In this document: piece by piece, positions 11,690 through 21,882 of the stretch
Position numbering within the stretch: the stretch's first letter is position 1
How the letters are laid out: each line of letters opens with the position of its first letter
Source of the DNA: Poa pratensis
Lineage: Eukaryota; Streptophyta; Magnoliopsida; Poales; Poaceae
Assembly: GCA_947311845.1 (NCBI GenBank)
Contig: CAMZMU010000013.1
Coordinates: 512,606-576,605, forward strand
DNA length: 64,000 bases
Direction: 5' to 3'
Notes under the pieces: model-generated
What the model saw: only the letters and a program-made list of their open reading frames with translations
The model's database searches: none
Told to the model about the DNA's origin: nothing
Translations under genes and position numbers: made by a program

Positions 11690-12125
11690 GAGCTAGGGAT
11701 CGATAAGGAAAATCTTATGGAAATTATCAATCATTGGTCTTACGGCGGCAGCTGCCATGCCCAGCCAAGAGCAGGACAAATTGCCGATCGGAATTTGGAC
11801 TAGGAAGCCACGCTCGGCGACGCGGCGCGCGATGCGGAGGCGTTCGCCGGAGAGCGGGTGAGCACGGAGCAGCACGGCGGACTGCAGCCCCAGCGATGCT
11901 TTAGAGGATTCTTAAGATTTGGCCTAAACACCTCCCGGCGAAGGAGATGGCGAACGGGGCGCCAGAAAACCCGCGGAACGGAGTAGTCACACCTGCATGT
12001 CCCTTACCTGGATGGCGGCCCCAATTGTAGATGCCGCAGTACATAATGATAGGCGAAAGACAGCACAACAGATCGCAATCTTCATGTATGTTTAGCCATG
12101 ATTCATCTATTTGGAGTTGCGACAC
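11690..12125 (-). other. GC-rich segment in the Helitron, possible captured gene fragment
   Basis: About 11750-12010 is clearly more GC-rich than the surrounding AT-rich Helitron. The minus strand has open frames (11693-11875 and 11901-12125) with text such as LSGERLRIARRVAERG. I do not recognise the source gene. Capture of host gene pieces is common in plant Helitrons, but here it is inferred from composition only. Confidence 0.3.
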
Positions 12126-12868
12126 ATAATCCGTGGAGATTAATCAACATGGATCTGTGTACAGAAGAGCTAGCATGTACATGTATCACGTCGGCACGTT
12201 CTTATAGCTGGTACATATGATTCACCATACACGTACGCAGCCTGTTTGTATGGGTCGAGCTTTGCATCTAACCATCAGCTATTCCTGTGAACAGATCGAC
12301 GAGTTTCTACTAATCCAGTACGCACGTACTGCATCTCAGGCGATATGAGTCGACGTATTGTCTCGGCGAAACTATATATTGGTGACCTTTCCATATCTTT
12401 ACCTGAATTTTTTCACTTACATGCTTCTGAAATTTTGATAGGGTCAGCAAGTACGAGATAAAGAAGAGAGTATCTTCCCCTATAGTGTAGACTCTCTTCC
12501 CAGCATTTGGCAGAAGTTTGCGCTATTGCCGGCGCCAAGTTTGTGCATCCGACAACCCCAGCTAGGGATGGTTAACGCCCATTACTCTGCTCTGAAACCA
12601 GTATCCTGATCTTAGACAAGCAATGAATACTTACTTCTATAGTCCTGTTTCAGATCCGACTGCTCCTCTTGAACTGAAGAAGATTGCATTGTAGTAATAC
12701 ATTAGTTTTAAGGTATCTTCTAATAATCAATTAGTCATGGAACCGGTTTTTTGATTTACAATTGGTATGGCTTCTATATCAGGTCAGTACATTGCATAAT
12801 TATTTTGTGATGGTTAATTAATTCCTTTCTTACAGCTGGACTCATGATCCACAACTTACTACCCTTTA

Positions 12869-13016
12869 GGCCCCACTTGGAAGGTCGGATATTAACCGAA
12901 CACGGAGGTATTTAATCACGGACCTGTTTAGCTCCTCACAAAAATCCGGGCCACCCCGTGTAAAGGGCAGGTAATTATTACGGAGCGGAAATTTGCCAGA
13001 CAAAACAAGCGGGGCC
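12869..13016. mobile_element. 148-bp PIF/Harbinger-type (Tourist-like) MITE
   Basis: Terminal inverted repeats GGCCCCACTTG and CAAGCGGGGCC differ at one position. They are flanked by direct TTA duplications at 12866-12868 and 13017-13019, the hallmark of PIF/Harbinger insertion. There is no coding capacity. It lies inside the Helitron, so it inserted there or was carried with it. Confidence 0.8.
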
Positions 13017-13831
13017 TTAGGAGTTCATTGCATGGAGTTGTGTTCTCAAGTTTTACTCTTATTTTTGTTTCTTTAGGTGCTCGATGAAATACCTAGAAAA
13101 ACAAATGTGATATGTTTTTTTGTGCATGCACTGATCGCTAGGGTTCATAATTTGTTATTAAAAATAGAAAAACACTATGATTTTTATATGCAGTATGTAC
13201 TTTCAGATTCCAGGAGCTGTTATTGACATGAATTTTCTTTTGCTGGAGAGGCTGGTTCCAGATCTACATTAGTAGAAGTGCAAGTTAAGGATTGAGGTGC
13301 TGCGCTCTTTTTTATTCTTATCAATTTCTATACCATTATTCCATCTATTGACACTTATAATCGATTCATTAGGACAAGAAATTCATAAAAGAGATTAACT
13401 CAACAAATTTATGGGATTTTGTCGAGTTAAGTGTATAACATCAGGAAGAGAAAAAACACCGAACATTTTTTCGGAAGGTTATGTCTACATTTTTATTCTG
13501 AGATTGTTATCAAGATAGGCATTGTTACGATGAGATAAGATATAGAGTAGAAGTTTTAAATAGTTGGACATCCGGAATGATAAGAGCATGCAGCCTATAA
13601 TTTTCTCTTGATGTGTTAATATAATTAACACTTGGATGCCAGCAAATGCAGCAAACAGCAAACACACAAAACCATGATGTTTTCTCGACATCAGTGAATT
13701 TTTGTAAATTGTATTTAATTAGGATGACTCGCAGTGGGGACTACAAGAATGAGGCCCTCTCTGTTCCTTGGTGCACATACTCACGTAGGAGTTAATTTTG
13801 TAGGGGAGAAGGTTGCATTACTTTTTTCCAG

Positions 13832-13888
13832 CTCTTATTTTGAGCTGAAGCCTCAAGTCCTTGCACAGCAATCCGTTGTAAATAAAAG
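13832..13888 (+). other. Possible captured exon in the Helitron
   Basis: A 57-bp segment is flanked by a pyrimidine-rich acceptor (CTTTTTTCCAG ending at 13831) and a donor (AAAAG followed by GTAATA at 13889). One phase is open across it. It is too short to identify. Confidence 0.2.
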
Positions 13889-14074
13889 GTAATATACTGT
13901 ACATTATTCATGGAATAGTGTAAGTCTGCAACCTTTATGCTGCATTCGTGGACAAAAGCTCATTACGCAGCTTTATTTCGCAGGTTAGTAGTTACTAAAA
14001 TGTATGATTTCGCTGTACATTATTTTTACTATTATTCATGATGTCCCAATGTTTATAAAAGTAAAATTAATTGT

Positions 14075-14737
14075 GGAATTATTTCACATCTAAATGTGAA
14101 ATTGTGGAGTTATAAAGTATCCCATTTTTCATCGCATCAGGAGAATATAGTTGGTTTTGTTTATTAAGGTGTAACTTATCATGGTTATCTGAACAGTATG
14201 TTGTTTCCTAATTATCATGCTTCTTCCCTACTGCTAATTATTCAAAGTTTCTTTCGAAATTTCAGGAACATATTTCCATCTTGCCTCTTCTGAATCTGAA
14301 TAATCAAGGGATGTTTATGTAAATCCATATCTAGATCAAATCTAGCATTGCCCTCTTTATTGCATACCTTGCTGTTTTCTTTGAAACTGAACGAAGCTTT
14401 GGAATGGAATTATTTCACATCTAAATGTGAAATTGTGGAGTTATAAAGTATCTCAATTTTTCATCGCATCAGGAGAATATAGTTGGTTTTGTTTATTAAG
14501 GTGTAACTTATCATGGTTATCTGAACCAGTATGTTTTTTCCTAATTATCATGCTTCTTCTCTACTGCTAATTATTCAAAGTTTATTTTGAAATTTCAGAA
14601 ACATATTTCCATCTTGCCTCTTCTGAATCTGAATAATCAAGGGATGTTTATGTAAATTCATATCTAGATCAAATCTAGCATTGTCCTCTTTATTGCATAC
14701 CTTGCTGTTTTCTTTGAAACTGAACGAAGCTTTGGAA
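14075..14737 (+). repeat. 331-bp tandem duplication inside the Helitron
   Basis: Sequence from 14075 to about 14405 recurs from 14406 to 14737 with only a few differences. Each copy starts with a small palindrome (ATTTCACAT CTAA ATGTGAAAT), includes an AG-ended pyrimidine tract with GAACATATTTCCATCTTGCC and ends GAACGAAGCTTTGGAA. The high identity implies a recent duplication relative to the arms. Confidence 0.9.
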
Positions 14738-15443
14738 AGTACCTCAGCATGGTAATTTGATCGTGATTTCCTATTCCATATGCACTTTATGATTATTTAC
14801 ACTTACAGAATAATTTTCTGACTCTCTATCATAAATTAGATGTAGGTGTTAGCATGGCCTGAAATACAGGAGAAATGGGTTTTTTCTTTGGTTCGGTCAT
14901 AGGATTGGGTATAGTCCTGGTATAGAAGAGAAAGCGGATTTAACTTTCATGCTTTACTTTTTTATTAATTACTAGAAATGCTGTGTATTTATTAGATCAT
15001 GAGTGTGGAACGTGATGTACAAGCGCTGAAATATGTATGTGCTGAGAAAATTAATGGACAATTAAATACAACTAACTGAAGAAAAAAATGGAAAAATATG
15101 TATTTTTAAAAATATGTCAACCCAACATAAAAAAGAGAAGGAAGGAGCTACACGTGACTTAAATAATTCTAAATTTTAACTCTAAATTTTCAATTGTAAA
15201 GAAAAGAGGAGGAAGGAGAAAAACATAAAACATGCAACGTTAAAATATATTGTTGGACATATTGACAGAATAAAAATAGAACAAAGTGAAACTACAAGCC
15301 ATGGCTAATTTATGTGAATTTGAGAAAAAACAAGTGAAACTACAAATATGTTCTTAAAGTATTAAATTTGTATTTATCGGATAATATTTTCTGAATTTAA
15401 AATAATGTGATAGCAAGGATATAACATCAAATAGATACGCTAG

Positions 15444-15459
15444 CCGCGCAAATGCGCGG
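15444..15459 (+). terminator. Helitron 3' terminal hairpin
   Basis: CCGCGC and GCGCGG pair around AAAT, 13 bases before the element end. In Helitrons this hairpin is thought to act as the stop signal for rolling-circle transfer. Confidence 0.85.
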
Positions 15460-15472
15460 GCCACCCAGCTAG

Positions 15473-16260
15473 TTCAAATAAAACGAACTTCAATGTTTTA
15501 TTTAGTGAACTTTTTGCTTCTTTTATTTTTAACGGTGAACTTTTTGATTGTTTTGCCCAAACGAAATTTGTGGTTTTTATACAACGAACTTCGAAAGATA
15601 TGTGTTCAAATTGAACCTTTTTGGTGGTACAAAGCGAACTCCACGCATATCTGAAAATGAACTTCGTGAAACAAGAAGGTGAACTGCCACTGACAAATTG
15701 ATTTACTACTATCCAGGTTTAAAGTGAACTTCGGATTTGATCGAAACTAACAAAGTATCTTACAGCATGTTCGAGGTGAACTTCCCGGTAAATTAAATTT
15801 CGGAACAACAATTTTTCAATCTTTTTAATTATCCAACCAATGAAAGCAAAGGTTCAAATTTCTGGATAAAAAAACATGAACTTAGGATAAAAAATATGAA
15901 AAGTTTCGCAAGTATAATTCAAAATTTTATACATTTAAATTCAAAATTTTGTGAGAGTAAAATTCAAAATGGTGTGAACTTCGCGACAGAAAATTGTGAA
16001 CCTTTTTTTCCACTCTTAGAAAGTTAAACTTCCGACACGGCCGAGATGAACTTCTGATACCTTTAAAACAAACTCCGAACACAGTGAAAGTGAACTTCCT
16101 AGAAGTAATAAAATCAACATTAACATAGAGAGTAGCTAATGTGAACGTTTTTTTCCACCGGATGAACTGAATTTTACATCTTAGTGAACATATACAATAG
16201 CCCAAGATCAATTACAATCTCCCCTTCAAGCATATGTCGTACGAGAATTTCGAATCAAAG
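15473..16260. repeat. Right arm with GAACTTC word repeats
   Basis: GTGAACTTC, ATGAACTTC, CGAACTTC and variants recur every 30-100 bp, for example near 15484, 15585, 15657, 15723, 15776, 15974, 16047 and 16089. These are the reverse complement of the left-arm words. No gene is present. Confidence 0.7.
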
Positions 16261-16980
16261 TGAAAATGCATACACAAATTTCAGGACGCAGCGGCCTCGG
16301 TCATACCATATTCAACAACAAGGTGAGTGAGAGAGTAGAGCAGCATCAACGTACATGCTCCTGGAAGAGAGTAGCAGGTTCAGAGCACACGTTTGTGTGG
16401 AGAAAGAGAGCTTGCAACAGCAGTGGCACTGCAATGCGGGAGAAAGAGCGCATGCCTCAGATCGGAGCGGCGGCAACCGGGGAGCTGAGCAACGACGGCC
16501 ATGGAGACCACGGCGGCGCGCTCGGGCATATGGGAGGCCACGGCGGCACGCTCTGGCAGATTGGAGGCCACGGTGGCACGCTCGGGCAGAGGGGAGGCCA
16601 CGACGGCGCGCTCCGATAGAGGGGTGGCTGCCGGTGGCCGGGTTGCGCACGCAGGGGGAGGCGGCCGCCTACGGGGTTCGCCCGTGCAGGGGATGAAGCC
16701 GGCGGCCGCGCTGGGCAGATGTCCAGGGGGTGGAGCCACGACGCGGGCGGCCGGGGTGGCACGCTCGGCGGCCGCCCGAGACGGCGGGTGGTTGTTGGAG
16801 GCGTGCGAGGTGGAGGGGAAGGTGGTCGGGATCGAGACGTGGTGGTGGGCGCGATTTGGAACTGGGATAGGTGGGATGAAGAAGGTGGGTCGGGGGGTGG
16901 GGTTCGGGGTTGACCGGGTCGCGCGTGGGAAGTTGAGGTCTGGTGCGGCATGGGGATAAGAAGGTCTTTAGTAATGAAAA
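16261..16980. other. GC-rich tract of the GAACTTC element
   Basis: A GC-rich block lies between the right arm and the terminus. It is open in several frames on both strands purely through composition. It corresponds in position to the GC-rich block of the neighbouring element (17830-18620). A promoter or first-exon remnant is possible, but nothing is recognisable. Confidence 0.35.
16506..16625 (+). repeat. 30-bp minisatellite, four copies
   Basis: Four consecutive 30-bp units, each with a CCACGGCGGCACGCTC-like core, have a few substitutions between copies. Thirty is a multiple of three, so every frame stays open; this explains the overlapping long ORFs. Confidence 0.85.
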
Positions 16981-17037
16981 GTTGTGCTGAATAAGTATTT
17001 AGAAACACTTAAGGGGTATTGCTGAATAGTCCCACCC

Positions 17038-17044
<7 letters not shown>

Positions 17045-17084
<40 letters not shown>
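17045..17084. repeat. TA microsatellite
   Basis: An uninterrupted run of about 20 AT dinucleotides separates the terminus GTCCCACCC at 17037 from the next small element. Confidence 0.95.
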
Positions 17085-17088
<4 letters not shown>

Positions 17089-17334
17089 ATGGTTCTGTAC
17101 TCCTAGGCGCATGTACTCTCAGGTTCAATATACCACATAGGTGAATGATATATACCTCTTTATCATTTTTAATATACTTCATTATTTAATAGTAGATGCC
17201 CCAAAGTGAGTTACATGAAATTTTTCATTTGAATCTATATATTTATATTATTTGCACATATACTGCTTTTTGTACCATGCCCGTCCCATTTTACCATGCC
17301 CACCCCATTTTACCATGCCCACCCCATTTTGAGA

Positions 17335-17336
<2 letters not shown>
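17085..17336. mobile_element. Small MITE-like element between two TA microsatellites
   Basis: This 252-bp AT-rich element starts TGAAAATGG and ends CCATTTTGAGACC; the ends share AAAATGG in inverted orientation. It is bounded on both sides by TA microsatellites, as described for microsatellite-targeting Micron-type elements. It contains three 19-bp repeats near the right end and has no coding capacity. Confidence 0.45.
17273..17329 (+). repeat. 19-bp tandem repeat, three copies
   Basis: TACCATGCCCNNCCCATTT is repeated three times in a row; copies 2 and 3 are identical. Confidence 0.9.

Positions 17337-17380
<44 letters not shown>
17337..17380. repeat. TA microsatellite between GAGACC and GGTCTC
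   Basis: A run of 22 TA dinucleotides. The flanks GAGACC and GGTCTC are inverted copies, so two element ends face each other across the microsatellite. Confidence 0.95.
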
Positions 17381-17382
<2 letters not shown>

Positions 17383-18689
17383 TCTCAGCTATTCTACAAC
17401 CCTTTCTGAACTTCGCCTGTTACACAGGTAAACTTCGCGCCGTCACCTAAGTGAACTTCACAGAATTTTCGCAAATGAACTTTACTCGGCTGACCATCTT
17501 TTTTCCTGAACTTCACTCGTCATTTGTATCATATCTAAACTTCGCCCGTCCCTTAAATGAACTTCGGCTTATTTTCTAATAAACTTTGCTTATTTTTCAT
17601 ATATGGATTTTACATTGTCACACTAGTGCAACGTAACTTCAGGTGATTTAATAAGGAACTTCACGTAAGTTCATCAGCAGAAAACTGACTCGGTCACATA
17701 GGTGAACTTTTAAACTTCTCGGTTTATTTTTTCGGAACATCACAAAAAAGAACAACTTCACAACCAGAAAAACGAACTTCCACATCTGTCTCTCTAGACT
17801 TCACAATCACAAATAGCTAACTTCATGTACGTTGTTGCCGCTCTGGGCCTTGACCCGGTCACGCTCCCGGTGGAGTTTAGATCCGCCTCCACTGAAGTTC
17901 AGAAAGATGGGCGGCGCAATTTGATACGGCGTCGTCATGAAGCTTGGCACAACACCGCTGAAGCTCGTGTGGGAACCTGGTGCAGGGCATGGCCTCCATC
18001 TCCGGCGAGCAGGTCCAGGAGCTCCGCCACGTGCATATCAGAACCTCCATCCAAACGTGCCGCCGGCAGAAAGGGGACACACCGGAGGGCAGCGGCCGGT
18101 CCTCGGAAGGACGAGGAAGGGCATCCTTGGAAGCGAGTGCTGGTGGCTGGGGCGGCGGGCGTGGGTGGGGGCCCTCCCGGGCGGCTCGAGACGCACGTCC
18201 AGGGCCCGTGGTCGGGGCCCTCGCGGGGCGTAGGCGAGGCGGCGCGGTGGGGGCCCTCACGGGCGGCGCGCAGACGGAGATCGGGGCCCTCCCAGGGCGG
18301 CGCGCGGCGGAGGTCGGGGCCGTCCCGCCGGAGGGGAACGTGACGCCGATTTGCGGGGTGCTGGGAAGGCTAGGGCGGCACCGAGACGGAAGACGGAGGC
18401 GGCTGTCGGGAGGGACGGGGATGGAGGCGAGGCGGCGCGTCAGGGACGAGGTGGGAACGGCATCCTGGAGGTCGGCCGGCGGCGCTGGATGTCAGGGTGA
18501 GAGGACGAGTGAGGTGGGTGGGGGCGCGATGGGGAAGAAGGTGGAGAGGCCGGGTCGTGTGGGTCAACGGAGCGGGCAGTTGGTTTTTTCTAGTGCGGGT
18601 CGGGTGGGGTTCAGAAGGTCTTTAATCTAGGCAGGGGTTGTAGAATAACTATTCTACAAACTCTTAAGAGGGGTTGTAGAATAGTCCCA

Positions 18690-18691
<2 letters not shown>
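17381..18691. mobile_element. Complete 1,311-bp TA-microsatellite-flanked element with GAACTTC repeats
   Basis: The left end is GGTCTCAGCTATTCTACAAC and the right end is GTTGTAGAATAGTCCCACC, giving a 14-bp perfect inverted core CTATTCTACAACCC. TA/AT microsatellites lie immediately outside both ends. The left third (17400-17825) holds about fourteen GAACTTC words and the rest is GC-rich. A second inverted copy of the end sequence forms a hairpin near 18635-18660. No transposase is present. The overlapping ORFs up to 216 codons are compositional. Confidence 0.6.
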
Positions 18692-18729
<38 letters not shown>

Positions 18730-18748
18730 TAATATATATATATATATA
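18692..18748. repeat. AT microsatellite
   Basis: A run of AT dinucleotides with two AAT slips separates the element ending at 18691 from the next one. Confidence 0.95.
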
Positions 18749-19217
18749 GGGCAGGACTAAACAGGAACCTACCCTAAGAGTTCATATTTAGCTTAAACAG
18801 GAACTATTCCTGTTTTAGGAAACGCACCCACGCCCCGACCCGCACCCGACCGGGAACCCAACAACTACCAGCTCGTCTCCCCCGACTCACACACACGCTC
18901 CGACCCGCACCCACGCCAACCTGGCGCCGCCCCCGCCACCGACCACCGTGCGCCGCCGCCGCCATGGCCGGAGGCCCGCGCCGCCGCCACCGCCCTGGCC
19001 GAGATCCTGCCCTGGCCGAGATCCCGCCGGGGCCCGCGCTGCCGCAGCCGTGGTCGAGGCCCTGTGCCGCCGCCCTGGCCGCCCGACGATCTCCCGCCTC
19101 GCGACGCCCCGGCCTCCTCCGAGTCACGCGAAGCTGCCGCCCACCCTCCACCTCCAGGCCCGCGTGACCCCGACCACCTCCTGCGCGGTGTATTGCGTTC
19201 CCAGTCACCTACTGCCT
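18749..19217. mobile_element. Third TA-flanked element, right side truncated
   Basis: It begins GGGCAGGACTAAACAGGAAC directly after the microsatellite. A GTTCCTGTTTAGC-type sequence recurs in both orientations within 80 bp, followed by a GC-rich proline/arginine-type tract. It ends abruptly at about 19218, where gypsy gag sequence starts, so its right end is missing. Confidence 0.4.
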
Positions 19218-19858
19218 GGCAGGCCTGGGGTTTTGCTGAAAGATACGAGGCTTTTGACTGCTCGAACCTTCCTGAGCATTCATCCTCCTCTTGCGACCTT
19301 CATACATAGTCTTGCGCTTGGTCTCCAGCTAGATGGCTTTGTCCACAAGTGACTCCAGGTCACGGAAGTCATGGATAACCAGAGCACACTGCAGTTCATC
19401 ATGGAGTCCACTCATGAAACGCTCCATCTTCTTCTCTTCTTTGTCGGTGTCATCAGGAGCATACCGAGATAAGTCGGTAAACTCATCCAGATAACCGACC
19501 ACATCTCTACTTCCCTGCCTCAGCTTGCGGAACTCATCCTTCTTCCTCTCAATGAGTCCGTAGGGAATGTGCTTCTTGCGGAACTTCTCCTGGAACTCAG
19601 CCTAGTTGATAACATGACCAGCTTGCTGGAGAGCCTTGGTAGTTTCCCACCAAGCTCTTGCAGGTCCAGCGAGATAGTGGGTTGCATACAACACTTTCTC
19701 ATTCTCTCCCACAGCAGCAACTTCAAGATTATTGTCGATGGTGCGAAGCCAATCATCGGCTTCTAGTGGGTGAAGTCCCTTGGAGTAGGTAGGTGGGTTG
19801 GTCTTCTGAAAATCGCCTAAGGTGGATCGCTGGTTTTCATTGCCATTGCCATTACCAC

Positions 19859-19894
<36 letters not shown>

Positions 19895-20054
19895 AAGCGG
19901 CTGCGAGTTGTTGCAGGGCAGTGAGATGAGCTTGACGCTCTTGCCGGGCATTTTCACGTTCCTCCATGATAAGCGCGAGAAGTTGAGCGGGGGTTGGGTC
20001 CGGTGGTGGTGGTGCTGATCCTGATCCTCCCGTATTGTCGCGACGGGGCGGCAT
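19218..20054 (-). pseudogene. Truncated gag of chromovirus-type gypsy element
   Basis: Gag starts at the ATG 20054 (MPPRRDNTGG). It has a proline-rich segment, a poly-Asn tract encoded by a GTT/AAC microsatellite (19862-19893) and the retrotransposon gag core with ATHYLAGPARAWWET. A TAG replaces a tryptophan codon at about 19602. Homology continues in the same frame through RMNAQEGSSS to the truncation at 19218. In the element this protein would form the particle shell. Confidence 0.8.
19862..19893 (-). repeat. AAC trinucleotide repeat in gag
   Basis: About ten GTT units on the plus strand encode poly-Asn in gag. The homologous gag at 56298-56337 has a longer run. Confidence 0.9.
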
Positions 20055-20361
20055 CCTAAAGCACACCGGATATAAGAGGCAAGGCAAGAAAAGTTCGACT
20101 AAGGGAAAAGATGATTTCGCAAGTGGTTGATTAATTTAAGGATTATATGAAAAATATTCCACACAGTTTTAACAAGACAAACATACTTATATATTACCAA
20201 CATCACATCAAGGAGTTCACATCAATATCAAGCTTACATCAAGCTTACAACATCACCCTTCATCTAAGATACATAACATCTGGTTTCCAAAAGAACCACT
20301 ACTTCGACTCGACTAGTGATAGGGGTCAACCTAACCCTGCGGTAGTGATCAAGTCACTCGC
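20055..20361 (-). other. Spacer between extra ORF and gag
   Basis: AT-rich spacer of about 307 bp with no ORF of note. It is homologous to 55834-56141 in the second copy. Confidence 0.6.
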
Positions 20362-21252
20362 CTACTGAGGTGGAACCTCCAGCTCTAACACGTCAGCATC
20401 TGACTGGTAGGGTGGCTCCTCGGGATCCTCCTCCTCCTCGAGAACTGCATCGAGTGGCTCCTCCTCCTCGTCCTCAAGTATTGCCTCGAGTGGCTCCTCC
20501 TCCTCGTCAACTAACTCCTCCTCATCATCCTCCTCCTCACAATCCATCTCCTCCACGAAGTCATCATCGTCACTGAGGAAAGCGTTGTTCTCCTTGCGGA
20601 GATCCTCGCCCTCCTCCTCCATCTCATCAGTATGGTGCTCTAGCTCCTCGATCAACTGGTCCTGCTCTGCCACCTTCTTGCGGAGCTTCACGACGGTCCT
20701 CCTCAGCTGGGCCCTCTTCGCGAGAAGAGCGACCTTCTCCTCCAGCAGCTTCTCATTCTCGCGAATCTCAACAAGCGAGATGCGATCAAAGTGAAGCTGA
20801 ACCTTCGTGCGCATCAGATCATCCTGGGTGTAGTGAAGTAAGAGCTCCATGTCCAGGATGTAGCTCCCAAACATCGGGTGGTACAGGGTAGGAGTAGGGT
20901 GTCCGTCGCTGTTGCGCCTCCCGTAGAACCGGAAACGGGAGTTTGCCAACTCCGTCTTGTGCTCCTCACAAAGTCGGGCTAGCAACCTCTGTGCGGCAGT
21001 ACAGAGACCGTCAACCCAGATAGAGGCCTTGGTGGTGAAGATGATCGTCCTGGAACTGGGGGACTTGATGTTCCTGCGAACTGATGACTCGATGAGCCAA
21101 CTCAGTCTCCCAACTCCGTGAACGTCAACCTGAGCTCCTTTGAACTCAGGAGCGGGGCGACCTAGCAGCTTGCTCAACTCAAACAAGTCCCTCTCGAACG
21201 TCAGCTTGCTGTCCTTCTCAAGCTGAACGAACTCAGTCCAATGGAGTGCCAT
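20362..21252 (-). CDS. Intact extra ORF upstream of gag (coiled-coil, acidic tail), 296 aa
   Basis: A complete 296-codon ORF lies between the PBS and gag of the truncated gypsy copy. Residues 1-165 form a mixed globular region (starts MALHWTEFVQLEKDSK, includes RFRFYGRRN). Residues 170-225 are a heptad-like charged helix probably forming a coiled coil. Residues 230-296 are highly acidic, with runs of Asp and Glu. No zinc knuckle, protease, transmembrane segment or known gag motif is seen. The second copy at 54978-55833 has frameshifts, but in the first 54 codons 14 of 17 differing codons are synonymous. I do not recognise the family; a DNA- or chromatin-associated accessory role is only a guess. 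Confidence 0.75.
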   Translation of the reverse strand: MALHWTEFVQLEKDSKLTFERDLFELSKLLGRPAPEFKGAQVDVHGVGRLSWLIESSVRRNIKSPSSRTIIFTTKASIWVDGLCTAAQRLLARLCEEHKTELANSRFRFYGRRNSDGHPTPTLYHPMFGSYILDMELLLHYTQDDLMRTKVQLHFDRISLVEIRENEKLLEEKVALLAKRAQLRRTVVKLRKKVAEQDQLIEELEHHTDEMEEEGEDLRKENNAFLSDDDDFVEEMDCEEEDDEEELVDEEEEPLEAILEDEEEEPLDAVLEEEEDPEEPPYQSDADVLELEVPPQ

Positions 21253-21554
21253 CTACAATTTTTAACAACATTTTAAGTTAGTTAGGTGACAAGTGTATCA
21301 AAATTTTAAATGTAGTGAGGCAACAAGTGAGTCAAATTTTTAAGCTTAATGAGAAGTGTGCAAAATTTTAAGGATACAGGGAAAATGTATATTTTAATAA
21401 GAGTAAAATTTTGCATATGTAAGAGGATTGGAGATAAGCAGTTTTCGAAAATACTTCACTCTTTCCTTTTTAGAAATTAATCTTTTTGTAACATTTGTCT
21501 AACGACCATGCTAACTAAGGTTTCCTAAAGTCAGGATGGCTCTGATACCAAGTC
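21253..21554 (-). other. Leader and primer-binding site of truncated gypsy copy
   Basis: On the minus strand TGGTATCAGAGCC starts at 21550, four bases after the LTR end. This is an initiator Met-tRNA type PBS. The rest is AT-rich untranslated leader before the extra ORF. Confidence 0.8.
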
Positions 21555-21825
21555 TGTGGGGACCCCGGACTAGCTGTCCGAAATACCCGATTATGCTTAA
21601 CACAACGATCCCGTGATCAGTCTGTCGTTGCACATAATCCGAATTGGATACCAAAGTTTACATCCATTACAATACCGAATTAAAAGTCTTACATAATGGT
21701 CATTTAGACCAAGTCTTACATAGGTGCCTTCATGGGCCAAACCAAAATATCAGCGGAAGCTACGGCGTAGTAGACATCATATTCTAACGATGACAACCCG
21801 ACAGGCAGCTGACTTGTGGAGATCC

Positions 21826-21882
21826 TTAGTTGGCGTAGAAGTCGCCATACTCCTGCTCGGCGTAGTGCTCCTCCTCGTAGTC
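21826..21882 (-). other. Conserved short acidic reading frame inside the LTR
   Basis: The minus strand encodes DYEEEHYAEQEYGDFYAN followed by a TAA stop, just after a pyrimidine/AG acceptor-like text. The other LTR copy (54354-54410) encodes the same 18 residues with two third-position differences only. See the finding on a possible LTR-encoded terminal exon. Confidence 0.4.

Larger units (their letters stand above)
11425..15472 (+). mobile_element. Non-autonomous Helitron, 4,048 bp
   Basis: The 5' end is TCTATTATATAATTAAAAC directly after an A (11424). The 3' end is CTAG (15469-15472) directly before a T (15473), so insertion was between A and T as expected for Helitrons. A GC-rich hairpin CCGCGCAAATGCGCGG (15444-15459) lies 13 bases before the end. 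There are no terminal inverted repeats and no target duplication. No Rep/helicase coding sequence is present. The interior carries a MITE, a 331-bp tandem duplication and possible captured gene pieces. Host sequence on both sides belongs to the same GAAGTTC/GAACTTC element. Confidence 0.9.
9470..17037. mobile_element. DNA element with GAAGTTC/GAACTTC arms, split by a Helitron
   Basis: The left arm (about 9470-11424) contains some twenty copies of GAAGTTC, GGAGTTC or GAGGTTC. The right arm (15473-16210) contains the reverse complement GAACTTC about fourteen times. A GC-rich tract and a terminus ending GAATAGTCCCACC at 17037 follow, directly before a TA microsatellite. The same terminus and arm design occur in the complete element at 17381-18691. 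The left terminus is not recognisable, so the start is approximate. Without the Helitron the element is about 3.5 kb and has no transposase. Superfamily unknown. Confidence 0.55.

Noticed and set aside
16312..17008. Several 100-180-codon ORFs on both strands
   Set aside because: Caused by GC-rich sequence and a 30-bp minisatellite that is a multiple of three; no domain.
17825..18630. ORFs up to 216 codons in the GC-rich block
   Set aside because: Low-complexity Gly/Arg/Pro text in several frames at once, non-coding part of a TA-flanked element.
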